Assembly (NCBI RefSeq): GCF_003945385.1
Contig: NZ_AP018920.1
Span: 5,394,001 to 5,458,000, forward strand
Length of the DNA: 64,000 nucleotides
Source of the DNA: Pseudonocardia autotrophica
Lineage (GTDB): Bacteria; Actinomycetota; Actinomycetes; Mycobacteriales; Pseudonocardiaceae
Direction: 5' to 3'
A model generated the notes under the pieces. The model was not told the DNA's origin and did no database searches. It was given only the letters and a program-made list of their open reading frames with translations. Positions 25,142 through 34,751 of this stretch are shown here, in pieces. Position 1 is the stretch's first letter. Every line of letters starts with the position of its first letter. The position numbers and the translations under genes are program-made.

Positions 25142-28100
25142 ATGGCGCTGAGCAACCGTGACCGTGTAGGCCAGGCTTTCGAGCAGTTGGCGGTCGGGCT
25201 CGACGAGTTCATCACACGTGTGCTCGCTCCTGAGCTCGCCGACGGTTCGGACTGGACTCTCGTGCTGGCGGCAAAGGACGCTCAACGAGGTGGGCGACCC
25301 GGCACCTACAGCCGACTCGACCCGCAGTGCAGCCTTCGAATGCTCAGCGAGAATGTCACCGGAGCGGTGAAGGACGGGTGGTACCCGTTCAACGCTCATC
25401 TCTCCCGCTCCGAACAGTCCCTGGCAAGCGAGCTCCGCGAGACCAGGAACAAGTGGGCGCACAACGCATCCTTCTCGTCGGACGACGCCTACCGAGCGCT
25501 CGACTCAGTCGAACGGTTGCTCCGAGCAGCGGGCACCCCTAAACAGGCCGAAGAAGTCAAACGTCAGCGCATCGACCTCCGGCGGTTGTCGGCCGAGCAA
25601 GAGGACCGGAAGGCGGTCCGCAACGGGAGCTCCTCAGACCTTCGGTCAAACGGGCTCGCCCCCTGGCGCGAGGTTCTACGCCCGCACGATGACGTAGCCA
25701 GTGGGAACTTCCACGCCGCCGAGTTCGCCGCCGATCTCTCGATGGTCGCTCGCGGTGAGGGCGACGCCGAGTACACCGACCCCGTCGAGTTCTTCCGCCG
25801 GACCTATCTCACGGCAGGCCTCAAGGACCTGATCAAGCGGGCAACACGCCGGCTCGCTGGAGACCTCAATGCCTCGCCGGTCATAAACCTGCAGACAAAC
25901 TTCGGTGGTGGCAAGACCCACTCGATGTTGTCGCTGTGGCACCTTGCCTCCGGACGCCCACTCGTTGACTACCCGCAGGAGCTCCAGGACCTCCTGTCAG
26001 GCCAGGAACTCCCCAGTTCCGTTCGGCGAGTGGCGCTTGTGGGCAACCAGATTGCTCCGTCGGGTCTCCAGCCCAAGGCCGACGGCACTCTTATCCGCAC
26101 GCTTTGGGGCGAGCTCGCTTGGCAGCTCGGCGGCCGAGAGGGCTTCGCTCTCGTCGCAGACGCCGATCGAACCTCGACCAACCCTGGCGAGGCCCTGCGC
26201 AAGCTGTTCGCCCGCTACGGCCCCGCCGTCATCCTCATCGACGAGTGGGTTGCCTACGCGCGCGGACTCTATGGCCGCGACGACCTCGCGGGCGGCAGCT
26301 TCGACACACAGTTCACCTTCGCCCAGTCCCTCACCGAGACCGCGAAGGCCGTCCCCGGTGTCCTTGTAGTGATCTCCATTCCGGCTTCCTCCGACGCGGC
26401 GACGACGACGGGTGCCGACGGGGTGAGCGACGAGGAAGTGGGCGGCGATAATGGGCGGGAGGCACTTCGACGTCTTCAGAACGTAGTGCGTCGGACAGCA
26501 GATCAGTGGCGGGCGGCCAGCGCGGACGAAAGCTTCGAGATCGTGCGACGCCGGTTGTTTGCCACACCGGACGGCACACAGCTGGGCCAGATCTCGGCAA
26601 CAGCCGATGCCATGATCGCCTTCTACCGCAAACATTCCGGGGACTTTCCCAAGTCTGTCTCGGACTCGGCCTACGGTGATCGCATCCGACGTTCCTACCC
26701 CGTGCACCCGGAGCTCTTCGACCGTCTCTACGAGGACTGGTCCACACTTGACCGCTTCCAACGCACTCGCGGCGTGCTGCGCCTGATGAACACGGTCGTC
26801 GGCCAGCTGTGGCGCGAGGGCGACACGGCCCCGCTCATCATGCCCGGCTCCGTCCCGCTGGATACCGATCAAGTGCTGACTGAGATCTCCCAGTACCTCG
26901 ACGACAGGTGGAAGCCAATCGTCGACGCCGACGTGGACGGCCCTACCTCTGCCCCGGCTCAGGTGGACAACGAACAGCCGTTGCTCGGAGCCCGCCACAC
27001 CACCCAGCGACTCGCCCGAACCGTCTTCGTAGGCGCAACCCCGACTCTCAGCACAGCTCATAAAGGTCTTGACCGAGCGCGGCTCTTCCTAGGCACCGCG
27101 CTCCCTGGCGACGTGCCCGGAAACTTTCACTCCGCCCTCAACCACCTGGCTAACCGGGCGACCTACTTCTACAGCTCTGGGGCTGCCTACTGGTACGACA
27201 CCCAGGCCAACACCACCCGGACTGCTCGCGACTACGCCGAGCGCCTGCACCCCGAGGACACGTGGGCTGAGGTCAAGCGCAGGCTGGACCCGATCAAGAA
27301 GAGCTCTCCACGTGGCTTCGCCGCGGTGCACGTGACGCCGGACAGCTCGGCCGACGTTCCCGACACCCCGGACGTGCGGTTGGTGATCGTGCCGTGCAAG
27401 GAGACGTACGACCGCAAGCAGAAGGACGAATCACCCGCCGCAGTCTGGGCTCTGAACGTCGCTCAACGGCGCGGCTCCTCGGCCCGAGTACATCAGAACA
27501 TGGTCGTCTTCCTGGCCGCCGATGCGGCTCGATACCGAGAGCTCGACGAGTCCATCCGGCAGTACCTGGCGTGGAAGTACGTTCGGGACAACGCTGACAA
27601 AGCTCTCGGCCTGACCGCTGCGCAGCGCGCCCAAGCCGAGGATCGGAGAGACCGCGCCGACCAGACGGTCAAGGACCGGCTCCCGGCTACGTTCCATTGG
27701 GCACTCCTGCCGCAGGACCAGCCGGTCACGATCAAGGCCATCAAAGCCGATGGGACAACGGACGACGTCGCCGAGCGAACGGCGGCCAAGTTGCGCGCGG
27801 GCGACGACCTGTCTCTTCAGCGGGCAGCGAATGTCATCCGCCTCGACCTGGACGGCCCGCTTCGCCCTGCTTGGGACAAGCTGGGGCACATCTCTTTCGG
27901 GGAGCTCTGGGGCTACTATACGACGTATCCGTACCTGGCACGATTGCGCGACCGCTCAGTTCTTGCCGACGGGATCGCATCCGTCGTGGACAGCGAACTT
28001 ATCTGGGAGCAGACGGGCTTTGCGGTCGCCACGGGTTGGGACGGCGAGCGCTATACAGGTCTCGTGGTCCCCGGCACAGAGTCACGCCCGCCTGAGATCA

Positions 28101-28549
28101 CGGATTCGTTGCTGATAGTGCAGCCAGCCCGGGCACTGGCGCAAGTCCGCGACGACCGTGCTCGTCGCTCGGCCGCAACCGCGACGGGAAATCCTGACGA
28201 TACGATCGCCGCCACAGAACGACCTGAAATGATGGACCGTGCTTCGAGTCCCGCCAGTTCCCATACAGCTGGCGATGGCCCGTCAGGCCCGCACCTCACT
28301 TCGAATCCAACTCCCATGACTCGATACTTTGGAGCTAAAGAACTCAGTTCCGAACGATATGCGGGCGATTTCGCCAAGATTGCGCAGGAGATTATAGCGC
28401 AACTCGCCGCTGTCGCCGATGTCGAACTGGAAGTCCGGGTAGAGATCAGTGCGCGCACTCCCAGCGGTTTCGATGAATCCAAAATGCGGACAATCCGAGA
28501 GAATGCAACCGTCCTGAATTTCTCCGACTCTGGATTCGAACAGAGCTGA
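25142..28549 (+). CDS. HEPN (Swt1-type)-DUF499 AAA ATPase
   Basis: 1135 residues. An N-terminal Swt1-like HEPN domain (about 1-135) contains the RxxxxH ribonuclease motif in TRNKWAHNASF (about 102-107). It is followed by a DUF499 ATPase (COG1483) with Walker A FGGGKTHSML (about 255-264) and Walker B AVILIDEW (about 360). DUF499 ATPases are partners of DUF1156 methylases in defence islands. The last 120 residues are AT-richer and less conserved in appearance. ATG 25142 is 3 bp after the upstream stop. The HEPN domain implies an RNA-cleaving or toxin-like output. Confidence 0.9.
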   Translation: MALSNRDRVGQAFEQLAVGLDEFITRVLAPELADGSDWTLVLAAKDAQRGGRPGTYSRLDPQCSLRMLSENVTGAVKDGWYPFNAHLSRSEQSLASELRETRNKWAHNASFSSDDAYRALDSVERLLRAAGTPKQAEEVKRQRIDLRRLSAEQEDRKAVRNGSSSDLRSNGLAPWREVLRPHDDVASGNFHAAEFAADLSMVARGEGDAEYTDPVEFFRRTYLTAGLKDLIKRATRRLAGDLNASPVINLQTNFGGGKTHSMLSLWHLASGRPLVDYPQELQDLLSGQELPSSVRRVALVGNQIAPSGLQPKADGTLIRTLWGELAWQLGGREGFALVADADRTSTNPGEALRKLFARYGPAVILIDEWVAYARGLYGRDDLAGGSFDTQFTFAQSLTETAKAVPGVLVVISIPASSDAATTTGADGVSDEEVGGDNGREALRRLQNVVRRTADQWRAASADESFEIVRRRLFATPDGTQLGQISATADAMIAFYRKHSGDFPKSVSDSAYGDRIRRSYPVHPELFDRLYEDWSTLDRFQRTRGVLRLMNTVVGQLWREGDTAPLIMPGSVPLDTDQVLTEISQYLDDRWKPIVDADVDGPTSAPAQVDNEQPLLGARHTTQRLARTVFVGATPTLSTAHKGLDRARLFLGTALPGDVPGNFHSALNHLANRATYFYSSGAAYWYDTQANTTRTARDYAERLHPEDTWAEVKRRLDPIKKSSPRGFAAVHVTPDSSADVPDTPDVRLVIVPCKETYDRKQKDESPAAVWALNVAQRRGSSARVHQNMVVFLAADAARYRELDESIRQYLAWKYVRDNADKALGLTAAQRAQAEDRRDRADQTVKDRLPATFHWALLPQDQPVTIKAIKADGTTDDVAERTAAKLRAGDDLSLQRAANVIRLDLDGPLRPAWDKLGHISFGELWGYYTTYPYLARLRDRSVLADGIASVVDSELIWEQTGFAVATGWDGERYTGLVVPGTESRPPEITDSLLIVQPARALAQVRDDRARRSAATATGNPDDTIAATERPEMMDRASSPASSHTAGDGPSGPHLTSNPTPMTRYFGAKELSSERYAGDFAKIAQEIIAQLAAVADVELEVRVEISARTPSGFDESKMRTIRENATVLNFSDSGFEQS

Positions 28550-28610
28550 AACTCATGCGCTCCTCCTCCGTGCGCACCAGAATGTCAGGGGTCACCTGCA
28601 TGCTTGGCAC

Positions 28611-29279
28611 ATGACAGAGAGCGATGTGGTGGACGAGCTGGAGAGCATCGCCATCGCGACGACCAACGCGATGCTGGCCGAGGGCGGGTTCGTCCAGCCT
28701 CCGACCATGCACATGTTCTGTGAGGACCTGGGGCGCCAGCCGTACGCGGGTTACGTCCGCTCGCGGCTGTTCTACCCGGGCGACGACGCGCACACGGCCG
28801 TGGAGACCTTCGGCTTCCTCGCGTCGTTCGTGAACGCCTCGCGGCTGGTGCTGACCTGGGAGCAGGCCGACCTACAGATCGCGTTGCAGCGACCCGGCGA
28901 GCTGCTACCAACGGGGCTCCTCCTGGTCGACGTGCCGCGGGTCGGTGAGCACATCGTGCGGTGGAATCCGGCCGAGCTTGTGCAGACCGGGACCCGCGCG
29001 GACGGCTGTCCAGTCGTGGAGGCGTCGTGGGGCCCGGCCCAGCGGATCCCGGGCGGCTTGTTGCCAGCGCCGGTGGCCGCGGCGTTGGAGCTGTGGCGGT
29101 CACCTCGGACGTGGTCCGCGATGGAGATCGCCGAGGCGTACCTCGGCATGGAGGACGACGGCTACCACATGGCGTGGCCAGTGCGCCCCGACGACGAGCC
29201 GCCGCAGCGGTGGCCGCTGTGGCGGGCCGTCGTCGAGGCGATCGTGACCGATCCAGGTCAGCCCCAGCGGTCGGCGTAG
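28611..29279 (+). CDS. Hypothetical protein (222 aa) convergent with the relaxase
   Basis: 222 residues, acidic, soluble. No family recognised. Segments such as VETFGFLASFVNASRLVLTW, LLVDVPRVGEHIVRW and TWSAMEIAEAYLGMEDDGYH suggest an alpha/beta fold. It starts 62 bp after the defence cassette and its 3' end overlaps the relaxase 3' end by 22 bp on the other strand. It could be a fifth cassette member or a transfer-region gene; the weak start context gives no answer. Confidence 0.65.
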   Translation: MTESDVVDELESIAIATTNAMLAEGGFVQPPTMHMFCEDLGRQPYAGYVRSRLFYPGDDAHTAVETFGFLASFVNASRLVLTWEQADLQIALQRPGELLPTGLLLVDVPRVGEHIVRWNPAELVQTGTRADGCPVVEASWGPAQRIPGGLLPAPVAAALELWRSPRTWSAMEIAEAYLGMEDDGYHMAWPVRPDDEPPQRWPLWRAVVEAIVTDPGQPQRSA

Positions 29280-32200
29280 TCGTCCTCGCCGTCCAGGGAC
29301 TCGTCGGCATACGGGTCCTCGTGGGCGTGGTCGACGTCGCGGGCCTCGGGTGTGTCGAGGCCGGCCTCGTAGGCCTCCTGGGCCTGGATCTCGTCCAGTG
29401 CCCGGCGGGCGCGGGTGACCGCGTCCTCGGACTCGGCGGTGGTCGGTACGCGGACGTCGTCCTCGTTCCGTTCCTGCGGCTCGGTCGCGGCGGACTCGCG
29501 CAGGTCGGAGACCGCGGTCTCCAGGACCGGGCCGTCGTTGAGCGTCTGGGGCTCGTCGACGGCGTCGTTGAGGTCGTGCTCGGTGATCGGGCGGTGCTCG
29601 TCATCGGCGCGCATGGCCTCGTCGTGGGCGGTGAGCCACTCGTCGGCGGTGACTCGATCGTCGGGGGCGTCGCGGTCGCTGTTGCGGTGCGCGAGCGCAA
29701 TCACGGCGCGGTCGTGCTTGTCCCGGTCGACGGTGGTGCGCAGCAGCCAGCGTCCGCGGGCGGCCTCGACCTCCTCCAGCTCGCCGGTGCGCTGGTCCAG
29801 CTCGGCGGCCAGGGCGGCGGCGCCGTCAGCGGCCTGGTGCAGCTCGGCGGCGCGTGCCGGGTCCGTGGCGGCGTTGGCTTCGGCGCGGTGCAGGGTGGCG
29901 GCGCCGCGGTGGTGTTCGGCGGCCTGGCGGGTTCCGGCGAGTTCGTTGGCGACGTAGCGGGGCGCCCACGCCTGCTGCCGCTCGTAGGCCCGCACCCGCA
30001 TCCGCAACGCGCCGTCGGACAGCTCGAACTCCTCCCGGTCCGCCCGCGGCCGACCCATCGCCTCCCACCCCGCGCAGTACGCGGCGTGGTGCTCCACCAT
30101 CCCCGGCTTCGGCGCGGCGCCGAGCAGGTCGAGCGCCTCGGCACGGCCGGCCTCGGCCACGTCGGTGTCCTCGCGGCCGGTCAACGCGCGGCAGGCGGCG
30201 ACGGCACCGGCCTTGCGCTCCCACTCCGCGCGGGCCTCGTCGTCATCCCGGTCGGGGACCTCGCCGAGCAGGTCGGTCGCCCAGCGCGGCGGCTCGGCCG
30301 CGGCCTCGGCCCCCAGGTCGGCGGTGCGCTGGTCCATGTGCTCGGCGAGACGGTCGAGGTAGCGGGTCATCTGCGGGTCGTGGAGGTGCGGGACCCGGTC
30401 GGCCCAGGTGCCGACGTCGGGTTCGAACCGCTGCCGGTCGCGGAGACGGGCGTGGATGACGTTGGTGAGGTTGCGGGCGCCGGTGAGTGGCTGGCCGGTG
30501 ATTGTGGCGTGCAGCGTGGCGTAGGGGTCGGTGCCGGAGACCTCGGCCCGGCGCAGCACGCGGGTCAGCGATGTGGAGGCGTCCTCGGCGGCGAGCTGGT
30601 CCCGCTGCTCGACCGTCAGGACTCCGGTGTCGGTGAGCCGGTCCAGCCATGCGCTCGTGCGTCGGACCGACGCCTGATGGGCGGCGTCGGCGAACAGCTC
30701 GGCCGCGACGGGGATCGACTCGGCCCACTGGGCGGAGTCCTCGGCGATGGTCAGCGCGGAGCGGTCGGGCTCGGCCAGCTCCAGTGCGGTCGTCAGGACG
30801 GCCTTCGGGGAGCGGTGCAGCTGGTGGTCCCGGCTGCCGTCGGCGGCGTCGGGCAGCTCGGTCACCGTGGCGACGTAGGCAGTGTTGGCGTCGGTCCCGC
30901 GAGTCAACCCGACCAGGGCGGCGGCGTGGTCGGTCCGGTCGGTGACGACCGAATGGCAGGTCGTCACCGTGGCGCCCTGCCCGCAGTAGCGGGTCCCGGC
31001 GTAGCCCAGGGCCAAGTCGTCGGCGACGAACCGCGGCGAGAGCACCATCCGCTCCCCCACGCTGTCCTCGTTGCCGTCGCGGGTCAGGTCCGTGGTGACG
31101 TCCAGGCCGCCGTCGTCGCGCACCCCGAGGACGCGGAACCGCTCGCGGGTGTGCGGGGCGCGGGTGTTGCCCTCGTAGCCTGCGAGGTCGTGGCCGATCG
31201 CGCGGGCCTCGACGACGTCCCCAACCCCGGCGTAGGCACCGGTCCGGCCCAGCCGCACACCCTGCTCGGCGACCAGGCCCAGGTTGACGAGCTGTGCGCG
31301 CAGCTCTGAGGACAGTCGGTCGGCCTGGTCGTTGGTGTCGACCAGCAGCAGCGACGGGGTGCCATCCAGGGTGTCGGCGAGCCAGGCGCGGGCGGCGGCG
31401 GTCTCGGCGGCGGTGACGTCGCCGCAGTCGATCAATCGGCCGTGGCAGTGGTACTCGTCCAGGACCTCGGTGTCGCCCTCGCGCAGCCGTAGCGACGCCT
31501 CGCGCTCCCACTCGTGGGTGAAGCGGCGGGCCTCGTTGAGCTCGTAGCGGGCCCCGCCCGCCCGGGCGATCAGGTCCATGCCGCCGCCGGCGCCGATCGC
31601 GGCGAGCTGACGCGGGTCCCCGACCAGCAGCAGCTTCGCCCCCGCCGCGTCCACGTGACCGTGGATCGCGGCCAGGGCGGGGGTGTCGGTCATCGCTGAC
31701 TCGTCCACCACGACGATGTCCCCGGCGTGCAGCCGGAACCCCAGATCGGTGTCGTCGCGGGGCCGACCGGCGGTGAGCCGGTCTTGCGTGGCGAGCCAGG
31801 CGGCGATGTTGCGAGCGGTGAGACCCTGCTCCGCCAGCACCGACGTCGCCGCTTGGGCGGTCGCCAGCCCGAACACCCGCCGCTCCGGCCTGCCGGTCAG
31901 GTCGGGGTCGGTCCAGGCGCGGGCCATCATCCCGACGGTGAACGACTTCCCCGTCCCGGGCGGGCCGACCAGGGTCTCGACCCGCGCCCCGGAACCGAGA
32001 ACGCCGCGGACGGCGGCCTCCTGCGCGGCCCCGAGCCGGGTGCCCTCGACGGCCAGCCCGGCCAGGAACCGATCGATCGCCGCGTCGGGCAGGCGCTCGC
32101 CGTCGTGGCGGCCGGCGGCACCGGCGAGGATCCGCTCGGTGTGCACGTGCCCGGTCGTCGCGTAGAGAGTGGCGCCGGGGGCTTCGAATGCGGAGTCGCC

Positions 32201-33637
32201 GTTGGCGAGCTTGTACTCATCGGGCAGGACGTCGGCCGCGGGGCGCTGGGTCTGCACGCTGGTGAGGTCGGCGGTCATGGCCTCGTCGGCGAGGATGTCG
32301 AGCAACTTCGCGATCTGGCCGCCGTCGCTGATCCCGAGGTGGTCGGGCAGCGCGCTGTTCAGCGCGCGGATGAGGTCCGGGCGGGTCCACACGGTCCGGG
32401 AGTTCTGGACCTCGGCGAGCGCGACCGAGACGACCTCGGCCGGGGACCACTGCATCGGCGCGACCTCGCCCGGACGGGCGGCCAAGGCGGCGTCGGCGAT
32501 CCCGGCCAGGCCACCGGCGATCTCGGCGTCCATCCGGGCCGCGACCCGGTCCAGCAGGTCCTCCCGGGTCTCGCCGTGGTGGGACTTGCGGGCGCGGGTG
32601 GCGAGGGTGGCCTGCTGGGCGAGGCGTTCGAGCTGGTAGCCGTTCGGCGCGTGGCCGTAGCGGGCCTCGAACGCCTCGACCAGCTCGGCGGTCTTCGCGG
32701 TCACCTTGTGCCGCCGCGTGGAGATCAGGCTCATCGCCTGCTCGGAGACGCCGACGACCTCGCGGGCCTTGCCGTCCGGGCGGGTCGCCATCACGAGTCC
32801 GAGCGATGCCGTGAGCCGTTCCTCGGTAGTGCGCTCCGCGACCGCGGCGGCGGCCGGGCGCCAGCGGTGCAGGCTCCGGCCGTCGACGGTGCGCCAGATC
32901 CCGTCCGGTCCCTCGACGCGGTTGAGGATCGTGTTGTGGATGTGCAGCTGCGGGTCCCGGTCGCGGGAGTCGTGCTGGAAGAACGACGCCACGGTCCACT
33001 CGTGGGCGTCGGCGTAGCGGCCGGCGGCGCCGCCGTGGTGCCCGACCCGGGTGTAGCCGGCCTTGTCCTGCAGCAGCTCCAGGGCGGCGTTGTTCCCCGC
33101 CCAGATCGCGTCCTCGACCGCGGTGCGGAACTCGCCCCACGCCACGGCGGTGTCCTCGTCCCCGGCCTGGCGGGCGGCGACCTCGCGGGCCTCGAACGCG
33201 GTGTGCAGCAGCGTGACCGACTTCTGCACGGAGAACGTGGCGTCGTAGAACGCAACGTTGTGCCGAGCCTTCTGTCCGGCCTCTGTCCGGAGCTGGGCGC
33301 GGCGTTCCGGCGAGGCGTCCGGCTCGCGTTCCAGCGCGGCGGCGTAGATCTGGTCCTCGGACTGGTACTTGCGTCCGGTGTGTCCCAGCGTTCCAGCGGT
33401 GTCCCACTGGGACGGGTCACCGAACGCGGCGTCCCGGGGATCGAGGAACAGCTCGTAGACCGCGCGCATGTCCTGGGCCTCGACCAGGCCCTGCAGGCCG
33501 AGCTTCTCCGCCCCGGCGCCCCACCAGCGCCCCGGCGGCTCGCCCTCGGCGACCGCTCCGGTGTAGTAGTTCTCCCGCCCGGTGGCGACCTCCTTCAACA
33601 AGTACTCCGGGCTGTAGCCGTTGACGATCCTCAGCAC
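29258..33637 (-). CDS. MobF-family conjugative relaxase/helicase
   Basis: 1459 residues, a TrwC/TraA-type relaxase. The paired tyrosines NYY (24-25) in the N-terminal relaxase domain and the metal-binding histidines H222 and LHIHN (232, 234) would nick and hold oriT. A RecD-like helicase follows, with Walker A VGPPGTGKS (about 557-565) and Walker B VVVDESAMTD (about 643). The C-terminus is acidic. GTG 33637 is chosen (GAGG 8 nt upstream); the open frame continues to 34081 but the extra 148 codons are out of family. A C-terminal scrap of a related relaxase lies at 8492-8695. Confidence 0.92.
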   Translation of the reverse strand: MLRIVNGYSPEYLLKEVATGRENYYTGAVAEGEPPGRWWGAGAEKLGLQGLVEAQDMRAVYELFLDPRDAAFGDPSQWDTAGTLGHTGRKYQSEDQIYAAALEREPDASPERRAQLRTEAGQKARHNVAFYDATFSVQKSVTLLHTAFEAREVAARQAGDEDTAVAWGEFRTAVEDAIWAGNNAALELLQDKAGYTRVGHHGGAAGRYADAHEWTVASFFQHDSRDRDPQLHIHNTILNRVEGPDGIWRTVDGRSLHRWRPAAAAVAERTTEERLTASLGLVMATRPDGKAREVVGVSEQAMSLISTRRHKVTAKTAELVEAFEARYGHAPNGYQLERLAQQATLATRARKSHHGETREDLLDRVAARMDAEIAGGLAGIADAALAARPGEVAPMQWSPAEVVSVALAEVQNSRTVWTRPDLIRALNSALPDHLGISDGGQIAKLLDILADEAMTADLTSVQTQRPAADVLPDEYKLANGDSAFEAPGATLYATTGHVHTERILAGAAGRHDGERLPDAAIDRFLAGLAVEGTRLGAAQEAAVRGVLGSGARVETLVGPPGTGKSFTVGMMARAWTDPDLTGRPERRVFGLATAQAATSVLAEQGLTARNIAAWLATQDRLTAGRPRDDTDLGFRLHAGDIVVVDESAMTDTPALAAIHGHVDAAGAKLLLVGDPRQLAAIGAGGGMDLIARAGGARYELNEARRFTHEWEREASLRLREGDTEVLDEYHCHGRLIDCGDVTAAETAAARAWLADTLDGTPSLLLVDTNDQADRLSSELRAQLVNLGLVAEQGVRLGRTGAYAGVGDVVEARAIGHDLAGYEGNTRAPHTRERFRVLGVRDDGGLDVTTDLTRDGNEDSVGERMVLSPRFVADDLALGYAGTRYCGQGATVTTCHSVVTDRTDHAAALVGLTRGTDANTAYVATVTELPDAADGSRDHQLHRSPKAVLTTALELAEPDRSALTIAEDSAQWAESIPVAAELFADAAHQASVRRTSAWLDRLTDTGVLTVEQRDQLAAEDASTSLTRVLRRAEVSGTDPYATLHATITGQPLTGARNLTNVIHARLRDRQRFEPDVGTWADRVPHLHDPQMTRYLDRLAEHMDQRTADLGAEAAAEPPRWATDLLGEVPDRDDDEARAEWERKAGAVAACRALTGREDTDVAEAGRAEALDLLGAAPKPGMVEHHAAYCAGWEAMGRPRADREEFELSDGALRMRVRAYERQQAWAPRYVANELAGTRQAAEHHRGAATLHRAEANAATDPARAAELHQAADGAAALAAELDQRTGELEEVEAARGRWLLRTTVDRDKHDRAVIALAHRNSDRDAPDDRVTADEWLTAHDEAMRADDEHRPITEHDLNDAVDEPQTLNDGPVLETAVSDLRESAATEPQERNEDDVRVPTTAESEDAVTRARRALDEIQAQEAYEAGLDTPEARDVDHAHEDPYADESLDGEDDYADRWG

Positions 33638-33869
33638 CGCGACCACCTCGCGACGGCCACGGGGCGGGCTGCGCGGGACTGCGCGGCGGGGGTGGGGGTT
33701 GCCGGGAGGCCGGAGGCCGGCCCGGCCCCGCGGATCGTGATGCAAGGGTGTGCTCGCTTTGATCTTGATCTGCTCTTGGTCTGTTCGGTGTAGTCGCGCT
33801 CGGTTCCGGTGCTGTGCTCGGTCGCGTCGGGTGCGCGCGTGCTCGGGTGGCTCTGTCGGGTGGAAGTGG
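33638..33869. other. Candidate oriT region upstream of the relaxase
   Basis: This is the only real gap (232 bp) in a run of 13 minus-strand genes that otherwise mostly overlap. It contains a locally AT-rich patch with a repeated GATCTTGATCT (about 33763-33773) next to nested GGCCGG inverted repeats (about 33704-33727). MobF origins typically lie beside the relaxase gene, so this is the best oriT candidate. The nic site cannot be assigned. Confidence 0.3.
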
Positions 33870-34751
33870 TCATGGCTGGGTCCTGTCGTGGGGCTCGTCG
33901 GGGACCAGGTGCAGGCCGCTGGTGGCCTGTGGTGGGTGGTCGCGGAGCTGTTGGAGGGCTCGGGCGGCGGTGCCCCGGCCGACTTGGGCGAGGTCCTGGA
34001 GCTCGCGCACCGTAGGCAGGGCCCCGTGGGTGTCGCAGTGGTGCTGGGCGGTGGTGCGGGCGCGCTCCTGCGCGCCCGCACCCGCCCCGTCCCCGGGACG
34101 GGACACCGGGCGCGGCGATGGCTGGGACACCGGTCGCGGCGGCGCCGGGATCACCGGCCCGTCCAACGCGGGCGGGACACCCGGCCCCGGGTCAACAGAG
34201 TCCGAGTGGGACGGGGATGCCGCGTTGTCCCGTGGGACGGTGATAGCCATCGGGACACGTGGCCTGGATGCCCCGTTCCCCTCGTTCCGCTCCCCCGCTG
34301 TCTCTTCGTCGGTGTCGGCTGGGTGGTCGGCGGCGAGGAGGTAGAGCAGGTGCGCCACGACGGCGGCGGCGATCGCGGGCCAGGCCCCGACCCCGAACCG
34401 CAGGGCGGGGCTCACCTCCAGCGCGCCGCCGGTGGTGACGGTGTCGGAGGCGAGGTAGACCGCCTGGGCGAGCCCTGACAGCCCGGCGGAGACGATCACG
34501 ACCGCCCAGGCGTAGCGGGCACCCGAGCCGCGCAGGCGTGCGGTGGCGCCGTAGGCGACCAGGGCGAGGCCGTCGGTGATCAGCGGGTAGATCCAGGCGA
34601 CCCCGACCGGGACCCGGGCGGCGACGGCGACCTCGAACAGGCCGTGCGCGGTCGCCACCGCCGCACCGATCGCCACCGCCAGGCCAGGCAGCCACAGTGC
34701 TACCCGCGAACGGGCCCCGCGCGTGGAGGTCGCTGTGGGGTGGGCGCTCAC
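33870..34751 (-). CDS. DUF2637 membrane protein with C-terminal winged-HTH region
   Basis: 293 residues. Four hydrophobic helices in the N-terminal half (ALWLPGLAVAIGAAVATAHG, VGVAWIYPLITDGLALVAY, YAWAVVIVSAGLSGLAQAVY, AWPAIAAAVVAHLLYLLAA) match the DUF2637 family found on actinomycete plasmids and ICEs. A proline-rich linker leads to a C-terminal HTH-like segment (TVRELQDLAQVGRGTAARALQ). GTG 34751 overlaps the upstream stop (GTGA). It is likely involved in DNA transfer or spread (SpdB-like), inferred from context. Confidence 0.82.
   Translation of the reverse strand: MSAHPTATSTRGARSRVALWLPGLAVAIGAAVATAHGLFEVAVAARVPVGVAWIYPLITDGLALVAYGATARLRGSGARYAWAVVIVSAGLSGLAQAVYLASDTVTTGGALEVSPALRFGVGAWPAIAAAVVAHLLYLLAADHPADTDEETAGERNEGNGASRPRVPMAITVPRDNAASPSHSDSVDPGPGVPPALDGPVIPAPPRPVSQPSPRPVSRPGDGAGAGAQERARTTAQHHCDTHGALPTVRELQDLAQVGRGTAARALQQLRDHPPQATSGLHLVPDEPHDRTQP

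Noticed and set aside
16958..28549. Canonical DISARM or BREX system
   Set aside because: No DUF1998 (DrmA/DrmB-type), PLD nuclease, PglZ or BrxC/PglY-type protein is present, so the cassette does not meet either definition.
28961..33793. Long plus-strand frames opposite the relaxase
   Set aside because: Shadow frames rich in Gly/Arg/Val without motifs; the relaxase on the minus strand explains the codon bias.
29258..34081. 1607-residue relaxase
   Set aside because: The extra 148 N-terminal codons overlap the DUF2637 gene in another frame, have shadow-like composition, and the GTG at 33637 has a ribosome-binding site and the conserved relaxase start.
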